Source: Methylococcaceae bacterium
GTDB taxonomy: Bacteria; Pseudomonadota; Gammaproteobacteria; Methylococcales; Methylomonadaceae
Direction of reading: 5' to 3'
DNA: 29,371 nt
Assembly: GCA_021647145.1 (NCBI GenBank)
Contig: JAKIVF010000035.1
Coordinates: forward strand, 1-29,371
Under the pieces are notes generated by a model. It was not told the origin of the DNA. It saw only the letters and a list, made by a program, of their open reading frames with translations, and did not search any database. Shown piece after piece: positions 8,096-17,286 of this stretch; the stretch's first letter is position 1, and the number at the start of each line of letters is the position of its first letter. Position numbers and translations under genes: made by a program.

Positions 8096-9628
8096 TTGAG
8101 CAAACAACTTTTAAAATCAACCGCTGTTGTCAGTAGCATGACAATGATCTCTCGTATTCTTGGTTTTATCAGAGATATGCTATTTGCTCGTATCTTTGGC
8201 GTAGATGCTGGAACCGATGCGTTTTTTGTTGCTTTTAAAATCCCTAACTTCCTACGTCGTTTATTTGCCGAAGGGGCTTTCGCCCAAGCTTTTGTCCCCG
8301 TACTATCGGACTATAAAGAGCAAGGTAGCAAACAGGCCTTAAAACTATTCATAGATAAAACAGCCGGAACACTTGCTCTTGTACTGGTTTTTGTCAGCCT
8401 TATAGGTGTGATTGCTGCTCCTATCATTATCACTCTATTTGCGCCCGGCTTCTCAAATGAAGGAAAACAATATGACCTAGCAGTACAAATGCTTAGAATC
8501 ACTTTTCCTTACTTGTTTTTTATCTCGTCTGTTGCTTTTGCAGGCGGCATATTAAACTCTCACGGAAAATTTGCAGTTCCTGCTTTTACCCCAGTATTTT
8601 TAAATATCTGCATGATTTCTGCAGCGATATGGCTTTCACCTCTAATGGACGAACCTGTTATCGCATTAGCATGGGGTGTATTTGCCGCAGGAATAGTCCA
8701 ACTTTTATTTCAGTTCCCTGCATTATACCGGCTTGGCTTATTACCCAAGCTAAAACCAGGCTTTAAAGATCCTGGTGTCAAACGAATTTTAAAACTCATG
8801 TTGCCAGCTATTTTTGGTGTTTCAGTAACTCAAATAAACCTGTTACTCGACACAATTATTGCCTCACTTCTAACAGCGGGAAGTGTTTCCTGGCTGTATT
8901 ACTCTGATCGCTTAGTTGAATTTCCTTTAGGTCTCTTTGGTATTGCTTTAGCAACAGTTATTTTACCTAGTTTATCTAAAAACCACGCTGCAAACGATCC
9001 TGTTCAGTTTTCAAAATCACTAAATTGGGCGTTGCAACTAGTATTGCTAATCGGCTTACCAGCCTCTATTGGATTGTTAATACTTGCAGAGCCCATGCTA
9101 TCCACTTTATTTCAAAGTGATAAATTCACCACTCACGATGTGCATTTAGCCGGTGAAAGCTTAATGGCATACTCTATGGGTTTATTAGGGTTTATTTTAG
9201 TCAAAGTTTTAGTGCCTGGCTTTAGTTCTCGCAAGGATACCAAAACACCAGTTCGATTTGGTATTTATGCGATGATTGCCAATATGGGATTAAATATAAT
9301 TTTAGCATTCCCCTTTGCTCACACTGGCTTAGCCTTAGCCACTTCTTTAAGTGCATTTTTCAATGCCTCCCTTTTGCTAGGAAAATTAATAAAAGACAAA
9401 ATATTTACACCCGGAAAAAACTGGGCTAATTTTTCTGTAAAAGTTATCTTTGCCAACGAGATAATGGCTCTATTTTTATATATTGGAGTTGATATTACCC
9501 AATGGTTTGAATGGTCAGAATTTGATAGAACATTTAACCTTGCATTATGGATTTTTCTGGCTGGATTGGTCTACCTATTCGCGTTATTATTTATAGGAGT
9601 AAGGCCTAACAATTTTATTAATAAATAA
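8096..9628 (+). CDS. murJ: Lipid II flippase MurJ
   Basis: MurJ moves lipid II across the inner membrane for peptidoglycan synthesis and belongs to the MVF branch of the MOP exporters. The 510 residues contain about 14 hydrophobic segments spread along the whole length. The N-terminal signature is conserved: SRILGFIRDMLFARIFG (19-35), DAFFVAFKIPNFLRRLFAEG (41-60), AFVPVLSDY. The start is a TTG with no clear ribosome site. It is preferred over the ATG at codon 16 because family members share the SKQLLKSTAVVSSMT start. It heads murJ-ribF-ileS-lspA, a common gammaproteobacterial order. Confidence 0.95.
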   Translation: MSKQLLKSTAVVSSMTMISRILGFIRDMLFARIFGVDAGTDAFFVAFKIPNFLRRLFAEGAFAQAFVPVLSDYKEQGSKQALKLFIDKTAGTLALVLVFVSLIGVIAAPIIITLFAPGFSNEGKQYDLAVQMLRITFPYLFFISSVAFAGGILNSHGKFAVPAFTPVFLNICMISAAIWLSPLMDEPVIALAWGVFAAGIVQLLFQFPALYRLGLLPKLKPGFKDPGVKRILKLMLPAIFGVSVTQINLLLDTIIASLLTAGSVSWLYYSDRLVEFPLGLFGIALATVILPSLSKNHAANDPVQFSKSLNWALQLVLLIGLPASIGLLILAEPMLSTLFQSDKFTTHDVHLAGESLMAYSMGLLGFILVKVLVPGFSSRKDTKTPVRFGIYAMIANMGLNIILAFPFAHTGLALATSLSAFFNASLLLGKLIKDKIFTPGKNWANFSVKVIFANEIMALFLYIGVDITQWFEWSEFDRTFNLALWIFLAGLVYLFALLFIGVRPNNFINK

Positions 9629-9704
9629 CATCACTCTCATTGATAATGAATTTAGCAGCTAGTTAATGTTAGAATCAACTGTTTTCATTGTTATAACTAT
9701 AACT

Positions 9705-10640
9705 ATGCACCTAATTAGAGGTATTGCGCACCTTAAACCTTTAGAAAAGGGCTGTGTTCTTAGTATTGGAAACTTTGATGGCGTTCACACAGGACATAGA
9801 AAAGTCATAGTAAAGTTATCCGCTCAAGGCAGGGAGAGAAATCTTCCTGTTGTAGTCATGGTGTTTGAGCCGCAACCCTTAGAGTTTTTTCTAGGTGGAA
9901 ATGCACCTTCCAGACTCATGCGCTTAAGAGAAAAGGTTATACAGTTTAAATCATTACCTATTGACAAAGTATTAGTAATAAAATTTAATCAATCAATGGC
10001 AAATTATCACGCTGAAGATTTTATTACTCATTATTTAGTGAAAAAACTAAACGTAAAACATCTAATTATTGGTGATGATTTCCATTTTGGCAAAGCTCGT
10101 TGTGGAAATTTTGCCATGCTTAAAGAAAAAGGTAACCTTTTTGGCTTTAGTGTTGAAGATACTAATTCCCATTATGTTGATGATCACCGAGTTAGCAGCA
10201 CCCTCATCAGAGATGCATTAGTTAGTGGCGACTTATCTAAAGCAAAGCAATTACTGGGACGAGATTACTCGATTTGTGGTCGAGTAGCCCATGGAAATAA
10301 ACGAGGCAGAACTATTGGCTTTCCTACTGCCAATATACGTATGTTTAGAAAAAACACACCCATAACCGGCGTTTTTGCAGCAACCATGACTGGTATTGGT
10401 GGCGAGGAAATACAAGGCGTAGCAAATGTAGGCACTCGTCCTACCGTTGACGGGGGAAATAGAGTCATTTTAGAAACACATTTATTTAACTTTAATCAGG
10501 ACATCTATGGCCAATATGTTGAAGTTCATTTCAAACAGAAAATTAGAGACGAAATTCGCTTTAACTCTATAGATGACCTTAAAACACAAATCGAAAAAGA
10601 TAATATTACCGCAAAACAAATTTTCACCCATTTGACTTAG
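9705..10640 (+). CDS. ribF: Bifunctional riboflavin kinase / FAD synthetase
   Basis: RibF phosphorylates riboflavin to FMN and adenylates FMN to FAD. The ATG at 9705 (MHLIRGIAHL) gives 311 residues, matching E. coli RibF. An ATG 39 bases upstream would add a non-homologous hydrophobic leader. The N-terminal adenylyltransferase domain shows GNFDGVHTGH at 22-31 and IGDDFHFGKARCGN. The C-terminal riboflavin kinase domain has GNKRGRTIGFPTAN at 197-210 and GVANVGTRPTV. ileS starts 11 bases after the stop. Confidence 0.96.
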   Translation: MHLIRGIAHLKPLEKGCVLSIGNFDGVHTGHRKVIVKLSAQGRERNLPVVVMVFEPQPLEFFLGGNAPSRLMRLREKVIQFKSLPIDKVLVIKFNQSMANYHAEDFITHYLVKKLNVKHLIIGDDFHFGKARCGNFAMLKEKGNLFGFSVEDTNSHYVDDHRVSSTLIRDALVSGDLSKAKQLLGRDYSICGRVAHGNKRGRTIGFPTANIRMFRKNTPITGVFAATMTGIGGEEIQGVANVGTRPTVDGGNRVILETHLFNFNQDIYGQYVEVHFKQKIRDEIRFNSIDDLKTQIEKDNITAKQIFTHLT

Positions 10641-10651
10641 CAAACTACACA

Positions 10652-13477
10652 ATGGATTACAAAAAAACACTGAATTTACCCAAAACAGCTTTTCCAATGA
10701 AAGGCAACCTAGCTCAACGCGAGCCAGAGCGTTTAAAAAAATGGAATGAAGCTGATTTATATCAACAAATCAGAGACGAATTTGCGGGGCGCCCAAAATT
10801 TATTTTGCATGATGGTCCTCCTTATGCAAATGGAGCTATTCATATTGGTCATGCTGTTAACAAAGTTTTAAAAGATATTATTCTTAAATCAAAATCGTTA
10901 AATGGTTTTGATGCTCCTTATGTCCTTGGTTGGGACTGCCATGGCCTACCCATCGAATTAATGGTAGAAAAAAAAATAGGCAAAGCTGGTGTAAAAGTAT
11001 CGCCCGAAGTCTTTCGTAAAGAGTGTCGTAAATATGCAAGCAAGCAAGTCAAAATGCAAAAAGAGGAATTCATTCGACTTGGTATATTAGGTGAATGGAA
11101 AAACCCTTACCAAACGATGGACTATACTTTTGAAGCAGATATTGTACGATCATTAGGTAAAATTGTTGCTAAAGGACACCTAACTCAGGGCGCAAAACCA
11201 GTTCATTGGTGTACAGATTGTGGTTCTGCCTTGGCTGAGGCTGAGGTAGAATATGAAGATAAACATTCACCTGCAATAGATGTTCGCTTTCAAGTCTGTG
11301 ATGAGGCAGCATTTATGGCAAGCTGCCATCATGTACCAGATCATCTTGGCGAAGGGCCTTTATCCGTTGTTATCTGGACAACCACACCGTGGACATTACC
11401 AGCCAACCAAGCCGTAGCACTTAACCCAGAACTTGAATATGCCGTTGTTCAATGTCAAATTAATGGAAAACAAGAGCGTTTGGTTGTTGCAGAGGTATTA
11501 CTTAAAGATGCCATGTTGCGTTTTGATGCAGACAAACATAAAGTCATCGCTTATTGCAAAGGTAGTTCCTTAGAAAAGCAATTGTTACAGCACCCTTTTT
11601 ATCGCCGACAAGTCCCTATCATATTGGGTAACCATGTGACTACAGAAGCAGGCACTGGGGCCGTTCATACCGCTCCTGGGCACGGGCAAGACGATTATGT
11701 TATTGGTGTAAAATATGGATTACCCGTTGATAATCCAGTTGATAGTAATGGTGTATTTTTACCTAATACCGAATTATTTGCCGGTGAGCACGTATTCAAA
11801 GCAAACGAACATGTTCTAGACGTATTAAAAGAAAAAGGACAACTTGTCCATCATCATGCTATTTTGCACAGTTACCCACATTGTTGGCGACATAAAACCC
11901 CGATCATTTTTAGAGCTACGCCGCAATGGTTTATCTCTATGGATAAAAACCAATTACGTGAACAAGCTTTAACAGAAGTAAAACGTGTTGAATGGATTCC
12001 AGATTGGGGACAAGCACGAATAGAAAGCATGATAGAAGGCCGTCCTGACTGGTGCATTTCCCGTCAACGCACATGGGGAGTACCGATTACTTTTTTTGTC
12101 CACAAAGAATCACGCGAGTTACACCCTCGTACTAGCGAACTCATCGAAGAAGTTGCAAAACTTATTGAAACAAAAGGAATCGAAGCTTGGTTCGAACTCG
12201 AAGCCTCTGAATTAATTGGAGATGATGCCGAGCATTATGAAAAAATGACGGACACTCTGGATGTTTGGTTTGACTCGGGCGTAACGCACGCGGCGGTTTT
12301 AGATCGCAGAGAACAACTTACCTTCCCTGCCGATTTATATTTAGAAGGTTCAGATCAACACAGAGGCTGGTTTCAATCTTCGTTATTAACATCAACGGCA
12401 ATGAATGATGTTGCTCCTTATAAAGCAGTGTTAACCCATGGCTTTACTGTCGATGCTGACGGTAAAAAAATGTCTAAATCCAAAGGTAACGTTGTCGCTC
12501 CGCAAACCATCATGAAGTCACTAGGTGCAGATGTACTCCGTTTATGGGTTGCTGCAACGGACTATCGCGGCGAAATGAATGTATCAGATGAAATTCTCAA
12601 TCGCACATCCGATGGCTATCGCCGCTTAAGAAATACAGCACGGTTTTTATTATCAAACCTTGATGGCTTTAAGCCAGAAACAGACTGTGTTGATGCAAAG
12701 GACATGCTTCCATTAGATCGTTGGGTAGTTGATAAAGCCCTCCATCTACAACAAGAAATTATCGCTTCTTACGAGAATTATCATTTCCAACAAATCTATC
12801 AAAAAGTACATCATTTTTGTGCAATGGATTTAGGAAGTTTTTATGTCGATATTACTAAAGACCGACTTTACACTGCAAAAGCAAATAGTCATGCACGCCT
12901 TTCTGTACAAACAGCTTTATACCATGTAGTAGAGGCTTTATCGCGATGGCTTGCACCGATCACCAGTTATACAGCTGATGAAATTTGGGAAAATATTCCT
13001 GGAAATCGCAGTGACTCTATTTTTCTGGAAACATGGTATAAAAAACTGTTTGAGCTTGACAAAGAAACACCGATGGATCATATATTTTGGGATAAGGTCA
13101 TGCAGGTTCGTACCGCTGTCAGTAAAGAAATTGAGCAAGTCAGGTCAAAAGGAGAAATTGGCTCTTCTCTCAATGCTGAAGTTGAGCTGTATTGTAATGA
13201 AGAATACTTCTCTACTTTAAACTTGTTATCCAGCGAACTACATTTTATTTTCATCACCTCTGGCGCGTCACTTTCTGAGGAAAAATTCTGTCCTGACGAT
13301 GCGATTCAAACAGAAATAGAAGGCATTAAACTAAAAGTAATCGCATCAGAACATGAAAAGTGCGTTCGATGCTGGCACCAAACATTTGATGTAGGGGAAA
13401 ATGAACAACATCCTGAGCTATGTAGTCGTTGCATAACAAATATTGATGGCAAAGGTGAAGTTCGACACTTTGCCTAA
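10652..13477 (+). CDS. ileS: Isoleucyl-tRNA synthetase
   Basis: IleRS is the class I synthetase that charges tRNA-Ile. The 941 residues are close to the 938 of E. coli. The HIGH motif is HIGH at 64-67 after DGPPYANGAI, the CP1 editing domain contains WTTTPWTLPANQA and the GTGAVHTAPGHGQDDY segment, and KMSKS is at 606-610. The C-terminus carries a four-cysteine zinc site (CVRCW...CSRC), which marks the bacterial type 1 enzyme. The gene sits between ribF and lspA as in E. coli. Confidence 0.98.
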   Translation: MDYKKTLNLPKTAFPMKGNLAQREPERLKKWNEADLYQQIRDEFAGRPKFILHDGPPYANGAIHIGHAVNKVLKDIILKSKSLNGFDAPYVLGWDCHGLPIELMVEKKIGKAGVKVSPEVFRKECRKYASKQVKMQKEEFIRLGILGEWKNPYQTMDYTFEADIVRSLGKIVAKGHLTQGAKPVHWCTDCGSALAEAEVEYEDKHSPAIDVRFQVCDEAAFMASCHHVPDHLGEGPLSVVIWTTTPWTLPANQAVALNPELEYAVVQCQINGKQERLVVAEVLLKDAMLRFDADKHKVIAYCKGSSLEKQLLQHPFYRRQVPIILGNHVTTEAGTGAVHTAPGHGQDDYVIGVKYGLPVDNPVDSNGVFLPNTELFAGEHVFKANEHVLDVLKEKGQLVHHHAILHSYPHCWRHKTPIIFRATPQWFISMDKNQLREQALTEVKRVEWIPDWGQARIESMIEGRPDWCISRQRTWGVPITFFVHKESRELHPRTSELIEEVAKLIETKGIEAWFELEASELIGDDAEHYEKMTDTLDVWFDSGVTHAAVLDRREQLTFPADLYLEGSDQHRGWFQSSLLTSTAMNDVAPYKAVLTHGFTVDADGKKMSKSKGNVVAPQTIMKSLGADVLRLWVAATDYRGEMNVSDEILNRTSDGYRRLRNTARFLLSNLDGFKPETDCVDAKDMLPLDRWVVDKALHLQQEIIASYENYHFQQIYQKVHHFCAMDLGSFYVDITKDRLYTAKANSHARLSVQTALYHVVEALSRWLAPITSYTADEIWENIPGNRSDSIFLETWYKKLFELDKETPMDHIFWDKVMQVRTAVSKEIEQVRSKGEIGSSLNAEVELYCNEEYFSTLNLLSSELHFIFITSGASLSEEKFCPDDAIQTEIEGIKLKVIASEHEKCVRCWHQTFDVGENEQHPELCSRCITNIDGKGEVRHFA

Positions 13478-13540
13478 GTTTTATCTATCTGACCTAATAC
13501 TGTAATCAACTGACCAATTCAATATTACTGAGAAATAACA

Positions 13541-14029
13541 ATGCTTAAATGGTTATGGCTATCCCTTATCGTTCTGATTCTTGATCAATGGAGTAAAATA
13601 GTTGTTGATAAATCAATGGACCTTTATGAATCAATCGCAATTTCCCCTTTTTTTAATCTGACTTATGTCCGTAATCTCGGTGCTGCCTTTAGTTTTTTAA
13701 GTGATGCAGGAGGTTGGCAGCGCTGGTTTTTTGCGTCAATGGCCTTGATTATAAGTGGCATACTGGTGACTTGGCTTTATCGACTAAAAAAGCACGAAAC
13801 ATTATTAGCCGTTGCTTTAGCATTTGTGCTGGGCGGTGCTATAGGCAATTTAATAGACCGTTTAGCCTACGGCTATGTTATTGACTTTCTTGATGTGTAT
13901 TATCAAAACTGGCATTGGCCCGCTTTTAATGTTGCGGATATGGCGATATCCTTAGGCGTGTTCTTAATGTTATTAGAAAGTTTTGGTGTAGGCAAAAAAC
14001 CAGAAGAAACTAGCAGTACCCCCCAATAA
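13541..14029 (+). CDS. lspA: Lipoprotein signal peptidase (signal peptidase II)
   Basis: LspA is the inner-membrane aspartyl protease that removes signal peptides from diacylglyceryl-modified prolipoproteins. The 162 residues hold four hydrophobic segments. Conserved boxes are DQWSKIVVD (15-23), LTYVRNLGAAFSFL, GGAIGNLIDR with the first catalytic aspartate region, and YVIDFLDVY...FNVADMAI with the second. The last residues are polar. The gene lies 63 bases after ileS, with a plausible GAGAAA site before the ATG. Confidence 0.97.
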   Translation: MLKWLWLSLIVLILDQWSKIVVDKSMDLYESIAISPFFNLTYVRNLGAAFSFLSDAGGWQRWFFASMALIISGILVTWLYRLKKHETLLAVALAFVLGGAIGNLIDRLAYGYVIDFLDVYYQNWHWPAFNVADMAISLGVFLMLLESFGVGKKPEETSSTPQ

Positions 14030-14092
14030 ACTTAGTCTCAACCTACTCCAGAAATCATCACTTTAGCGGAGAATATACCGTCAAATTAAACT

Positions 14093-15181
14093 CTATGATC
14101 CGCTCATAAAAACAATCTTCGTTTCCCCTTGCCCTTCAACCTTACCTGCTTTAACAATCGCTATACCACCGATTATTCGAGAAACATCTAATACGCTGTT
14201 TGTCGAAGTAGCGGGTATTGTTAATTTATTACTTACAAGCCCTTTCATATAGAACTGCATAACAGATGAGGGAGAATCCTTTAAAAATACATTACGTGCC
14301 AACCATAAAAACTCATCACTTTTAGGCGGAGGCAAAAACAATGTTACTCCCTCTCCATTAGACCAGGTTCTTTTTTGTTCTTTATATAACGATTTAAGTT
14401 CATTTAATGTCAAAGAGGATACGATATTTTTTTTATTAACAATAACCACAATTCTTTCTCGCTCAGCCAAGCTCATTAAAGGTTTTTTTGTCAATATTTC
14501 TATAACCTCTTGTTTTTTCTGGGTCTGAGTTTTTAACTCTATCTTGTATTGGTCCATCTTGGGCTGACTCAAGATAATTTCCCTTTCAAAATCCGCCAAC
14601 TCAACCATCATTTGTCTGTTTTTCTCATTTTTTTTGCTTGAAGCCTGCTGATCCTTGGTTGCGGCATTAAGCGTTTGTAACTCTGCCTTTCTTATGACTA
14701 TTGCATCTTGTAGATCAATCAAGGTTTGAGAATTATTTTTGATATTAAACTGACTAACAATTTTTTTAGCTTTAGTATAATTTTTTTGGGCTAACTCAAT
14801 ATTTTTTTTATTAAGTTCCTTATAAGCCACTGTAATATAAGTATTATATATTTCAACAACTGCATTCAATGCTCGATTATTTCCAGGGGACAACATCAAT
14901 AACCGATCAAGGTAGTAAATCGCATTTTTATTTTTAGGTGTCGAAAGCTGTTTTTTACTAATAGCTGCACGAGCTTTTACAAGCAAATTATCAATTTTCG
15001 CTAGATTTGGATTTAACTGCTCTTTCTGAACTTTTTGTGGTGGAATTGTACTTAGATCTGCATAAGCCACCCCACAAATAAGACAAAATAAAGTCACCCA
15101 AATAATCATAGGGATTTTGATACAAAAATTACTTCTTGTAAAATCTAACCCAAACCATTGGATAACCTTATAACAACTCAT
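14093..15181 (-). CDS. Periplasmic protein with helical repeat and phosphate-binding-like domain
   Basis: The 362-residue exported protein has a hydrophobic segment (MIIWVTLFCLICGVAYA, residues 25-41) that reads as a signal peptide. The annotated start adds 24 residues before it, and the ATG at 15109 is a shorter alternative. Residues about 60-150 are helical and TPR-like (LDRLLMLSPGNNRALNAVVEIY, YKELNKKNIELAQKNYTKAKKIV). A charged, glutamine- and lysine-rich coiled segment fills 165-235. Residues about 243-350 resemble the short phosphate-type periplasmic binding domain (VVIVNKKNIVSSLTLNELKSLY, RTWSNGEGVTLFLPP, then a final block RIIGGIAIV where PGAIGYV is usual). The gene lies 94 bases upstream-to-downstream of a porin on the same strand, suggesting a shared envelope task. 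The ligand is unknown. Confidence 0.68.
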   Translation of the reverse strand: MSCYKVIQWFGLDFTRSNFCIKIPMIIWVTLFCLICGVAYADLSTIPPQKVQKEQLNPNLAKIDNLLVKARAAISKKQLSTPKNKNAIYYLDRLLMLSPGNNRALNAVVEIYNTYITVAYKELNKKNIELAQKNYTKAKKIVSQFNIKNNSQTLIDLQDAIVIRKAELQTLNAATKDQQASSKKNEKNRQMMVELADFEREIILSQPKMDQYKIELKTQTQKKQEVIEILTKKPLMSLAERERIVVIVNKKNIVSSLTLNELKSLYKEQKRTWSNGEGVTLFLPPPKSDEFLWLARNVFLKDSPSSVMQFYMKGLVSNKLTIPATSTNSVLDVSRIIGGIAIVKAGKVEGQGETKIVFMSGS

Positions 15182-15275
15182 TTTAGGTATAACCTTTGAT
15201 GAGCTTGTATCAGCAATGAAACATAGAGTGAAGTAGCTATCATTTTGCTATTTCTTCAATTAACACTGAGTATAA

Positions 15276-16532
15276 TTAATACATAAACGTTATTTGTGAT
15301 GAAATTTCATTTGAGTCAACTGAGTAGGCATCTGATCTTCGGTATTCCAGTTTAAGTGCTGCAAATGGAAACCAGTCATACCTCACACCCACTGTATGCC
15401 TAATGGTATCCTCAAAACGATTCAATCCAGCATAAAATGAATCTCCAGAGTCAACATCTATAATATCAAAGCGATAATAAGGTTTAATTTTATCAAAACT
15501 ATAAGCAAGTTGCAGATAGCCGCCTTGGTGTGCTTTTGTTGAGATTAAATTATCATGCCAAACATATTGATACTCGGCTATAAGTTCGTAAGGATCCTTT
15601 AAATAGTATAAATGAGCTCCTCCAATAACTTCATCAATCTCATTTTCTCGACCAAAAACATCAATATTATTAGGAATAACATCGTATAGTATATTAGCTC
15701 CTACTCCAAATCCCTCTATAGCATTAGGCTCTATAGTAAACTGAAAAGATATCTGTTTATCATCATTACGATCATTAATCACTTGAACCGACTCACTATC
15801 TATCCCTCGACCGTTACCTAAAGACATACTATATTCAACGTTCCCAAAATCTAATCCCACATTACCTGATATTCCTATACCAACATAATGTAACGGTAAA
15901 ATACCATTATTATTCTCAAATTGAAAAAGAAGAGGTCTGTCAGTTGTTGTGTGTGTCCAGGTAGAGTGATAGTAATTCTTATTCCAATACCCAAGCGATG
16001 TGTGTCCCTTTCCAACTGAAACATTTAGCCAATCTGCATACTCATAATTCAATAAAAGCCGCTCGACCTCTACCTCGGTGTCACCGTCTGAATTAAAATC
16101 GAACAAAGTTTCATTGAAAAAAGAGAGTTTTTTGGAAATTTGTGAAGAAAATAAAAGACCGATATCTCCATTAGTGAAATGATTTTTATCTTCATTTGGA
16201 TGATTTCTAATCGATTCGTTAGAGTAATCGTATTGCACATGACCAAAACCACGAATACTTAAACTTGGCATATCAAAATCAGTATGTGGCTTAGGTTTGC
16301 TTGCAACAATTTCAGCTTTATTTTCTACAATTTCAGTCTTATTTTCTACTTGTTTTTTGGTCAATTTATCAACAAGAACTCTGAGTTCTTTGACTTCCTT
16401 TCTCAATACTCGCAGCTCCTCGTTATAATCATACTTGGGTGCTTGAATACTCCCATCAGTCTCGGCAAATACTTGATGAAAAGGAGTTAAAACGGAAAGA
16501 AATGCAAAAAACAAACCTGTGAATCGAATCAT
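15276..16532 (-). CDS. Outer membrane porin with N-terminal coiled coil
   Basis: The 418-residue protein has a clear signal peptide (MIRFTGLFFAFLS...VFA, cleavage near 23). Next is a coiled-coil stretch (about 36-75: ELRVLRKEVKELRVLVDKL followed by short ENKTEI/ENKAEI repeats). The rest alternates polar and aromatic residues in short strands (FGHVQYDYSNE, LNYEYADWLNVSVGKG, YRFDIIDVDSG, VGVRYDWFPFAALKLEYRRS). It ends in the aromatic residue tyrosine, the usual barrel-insertion signal. This is the pattern of an OprP/Porin_O-like or trimeric-like anion porin. GAGAAA precedes the ATG. The neighbouring phosphate-binding-like protein suggests uptake of an anion such as phosphate, but this is inference. 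Confidence 0.8.
   Translation of the reverse strand: MIRFTGLFFAFLSVLTPFHQVFAETDGSIQAPKYDYNEELRVLRKEVKELRVLVDKLTKKQVENKTEIVENKAEIVASKPKPHTDFDMPSLSIRGFGHVQYDYSNESIRNHPNEDKNHFTNGDIGLLFSSQISKKLSFFNETLFDFNSDGDTEVEVERLLLNYEYADWLNVSVGKGHTSLGYWNKNYYHSTWTHTTTDRPLLFQFENNNGILPLHYVGIGISGNVGLDFGNVEYSMSLGNGRGIDSESVQVINDRNDDKQISFQFTIEPNAIEGFGVGANILYDVIPNNIDVFGRENEIDEVIGGAHLYYLKDPYELIAEYQYVWHDNLISTKAHQGGYLQLAYSFDKIKPYYRFDIIDVDSGDSFYAGLNRFEDTIRHTVGVRYDWFPFAALKLEYRRSDAYSVDSNEISSQITFMY
16307..16348. repeat. Tandem 21-base repeat in the porin coiled coil
   Basis: Two adjacent 21-base units (16307-16327 and 16328-16348) agree at 19 positions. They encode consecutive seven-residue units of the type VENKxEI, extending the coiled coil by exact heptads. 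Confidence 0.75.
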
Positions 16533-16550
16533 TGATTTTCTCTTTAAATT

Positions 16551-16600
16551 ATTATAATTATCTCAGATTGATCGGATCAGTATATCATAATGATGATATC
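16551..16600 (-). promoter_or_regulatory. Candidate porin promoter with adjacent palindrome
   Basis: A perfect TATAAT on the minus strand (16556-16551) lies about 20 bases before the porin start codon and has no good -35 box. A short inverted repeat (ATATCAT/ATGATAT, 16582-16599) sits where an activator could bind. The lack of a -35 box fits an activated promoter, but this is inference. Confidence 0.35.
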
Positions 16601-16635
16601 TCTAATTAAAACCGTATCTCCTTAATATAATAAAT

Positions 16636-17181
16636 CTAGCTTGGTAATTCTAAACTGAGCCGCTCCCAATCAAAACTATCCCCCGGGTCTTTTTTTCTCT
16701 CAGGAGAAATATCGCAATGTCCAACGATATGTTCTGTAGATAATTGAGAATACTGAGTTAATAGCGTTTTTATCACTTTATTTAATTGCTTATATTGAAC
16801 ATCAGTATAATCTGATGTCTCGGTTCCTTCTAACTCAATGCCAATAGAATAATCGTTACACTTCTCCTTCCCTTTATAACAAGAAAGTCCTGCATGCCAT
16901 GCTCGTTTATCAAAAGGCACATACTGAACGACTTCTCCACACCGTTTAATTAAAAGATGGGCGGATACTTTCAGTTGATAAATCTGTTTAAAATACTCAT
17001 GCTCCTTTGGGTTTAACTGATTACAAAATAATTGATCAATATAATCTCCACCAAATTGATCAGGTGGCAGACTAATACAGTGAATGACAATAAGTGAAAC
17101 ATCTTCTTTAACAGGTCGTTCATCACAATTAGGCGAATAAACTTTAGTCACTTGATTTAGCCAATGATTATCAATTTTCAT
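16636..17181 (-). CDS. ampD: 1,6-anhydro-N-acetylmuramyl-L-alanine amidase AmpD
   Basis: AmpD is the cytoplasmic zinc amidase that removes the stem peptide from anhydro-muropeptides during cell wall recycling and so affects beta-lactamase induction. The 181 residues match the family length. Zinc ligands are visible as H34 (IVIHCISLPP), H155 (IVGHCDISP) and D165 (KKDPGDSFDW). K163 and E116 (IGIELEG) correspond to the catalytic residues. There is no signal peptide, which separates it from AmiD. The gene diverges from nadC, as in many Proteobacteria where ampD and nadC are neighbours. Confidence 0.95.
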   Translation of the reverse strand: MKIDNHWLNQVTKVYSPNCDERPVKEDVSLIVIHCISLPPDQFGGDYIDQLFCNQLNPKEHEYFKQIYQLKVSAHLLIKRCGEVVQYVPFDKRAWHAGLSCYKGKEKCNDYSIGIELEGTETSDYTDVQYKQLNKVIKTLLTQYSQLSTEHIVGHCDISPERKKDPGDSFDWERLSLELPS

Positions 17182-17223
17182 TTAAAATACTATAAAAACA
17201 AACCTGTTACTTTACTGATATTA

Positions 17224-17241
17224 TAATTGAAATTTCAATTA
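17224..17241. promoter_or_regulatory. 18-base perfect palindrome between ampD and nadC
   Basis: TAATTGAAATTTCAATTA is its own reverse complement. It lies in the 105-base gap between the divergent ampD and nadC, 46 bases before the nadC start. A dimeric regulator could bind here, but no known consensus is claimed. Confidence 0.4.
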
Positions 17242-17286
17242 ATACTTGAGGCATATTATCCTCAAATACATTTAAAAGTAAAACAG

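Noticed and set aside
7800..8107. Short open frames on both strands over rpsT and its promoter.
   Set aside because: They overlap the certain rpsT gene and the strong rpsT promoter and show no family features.
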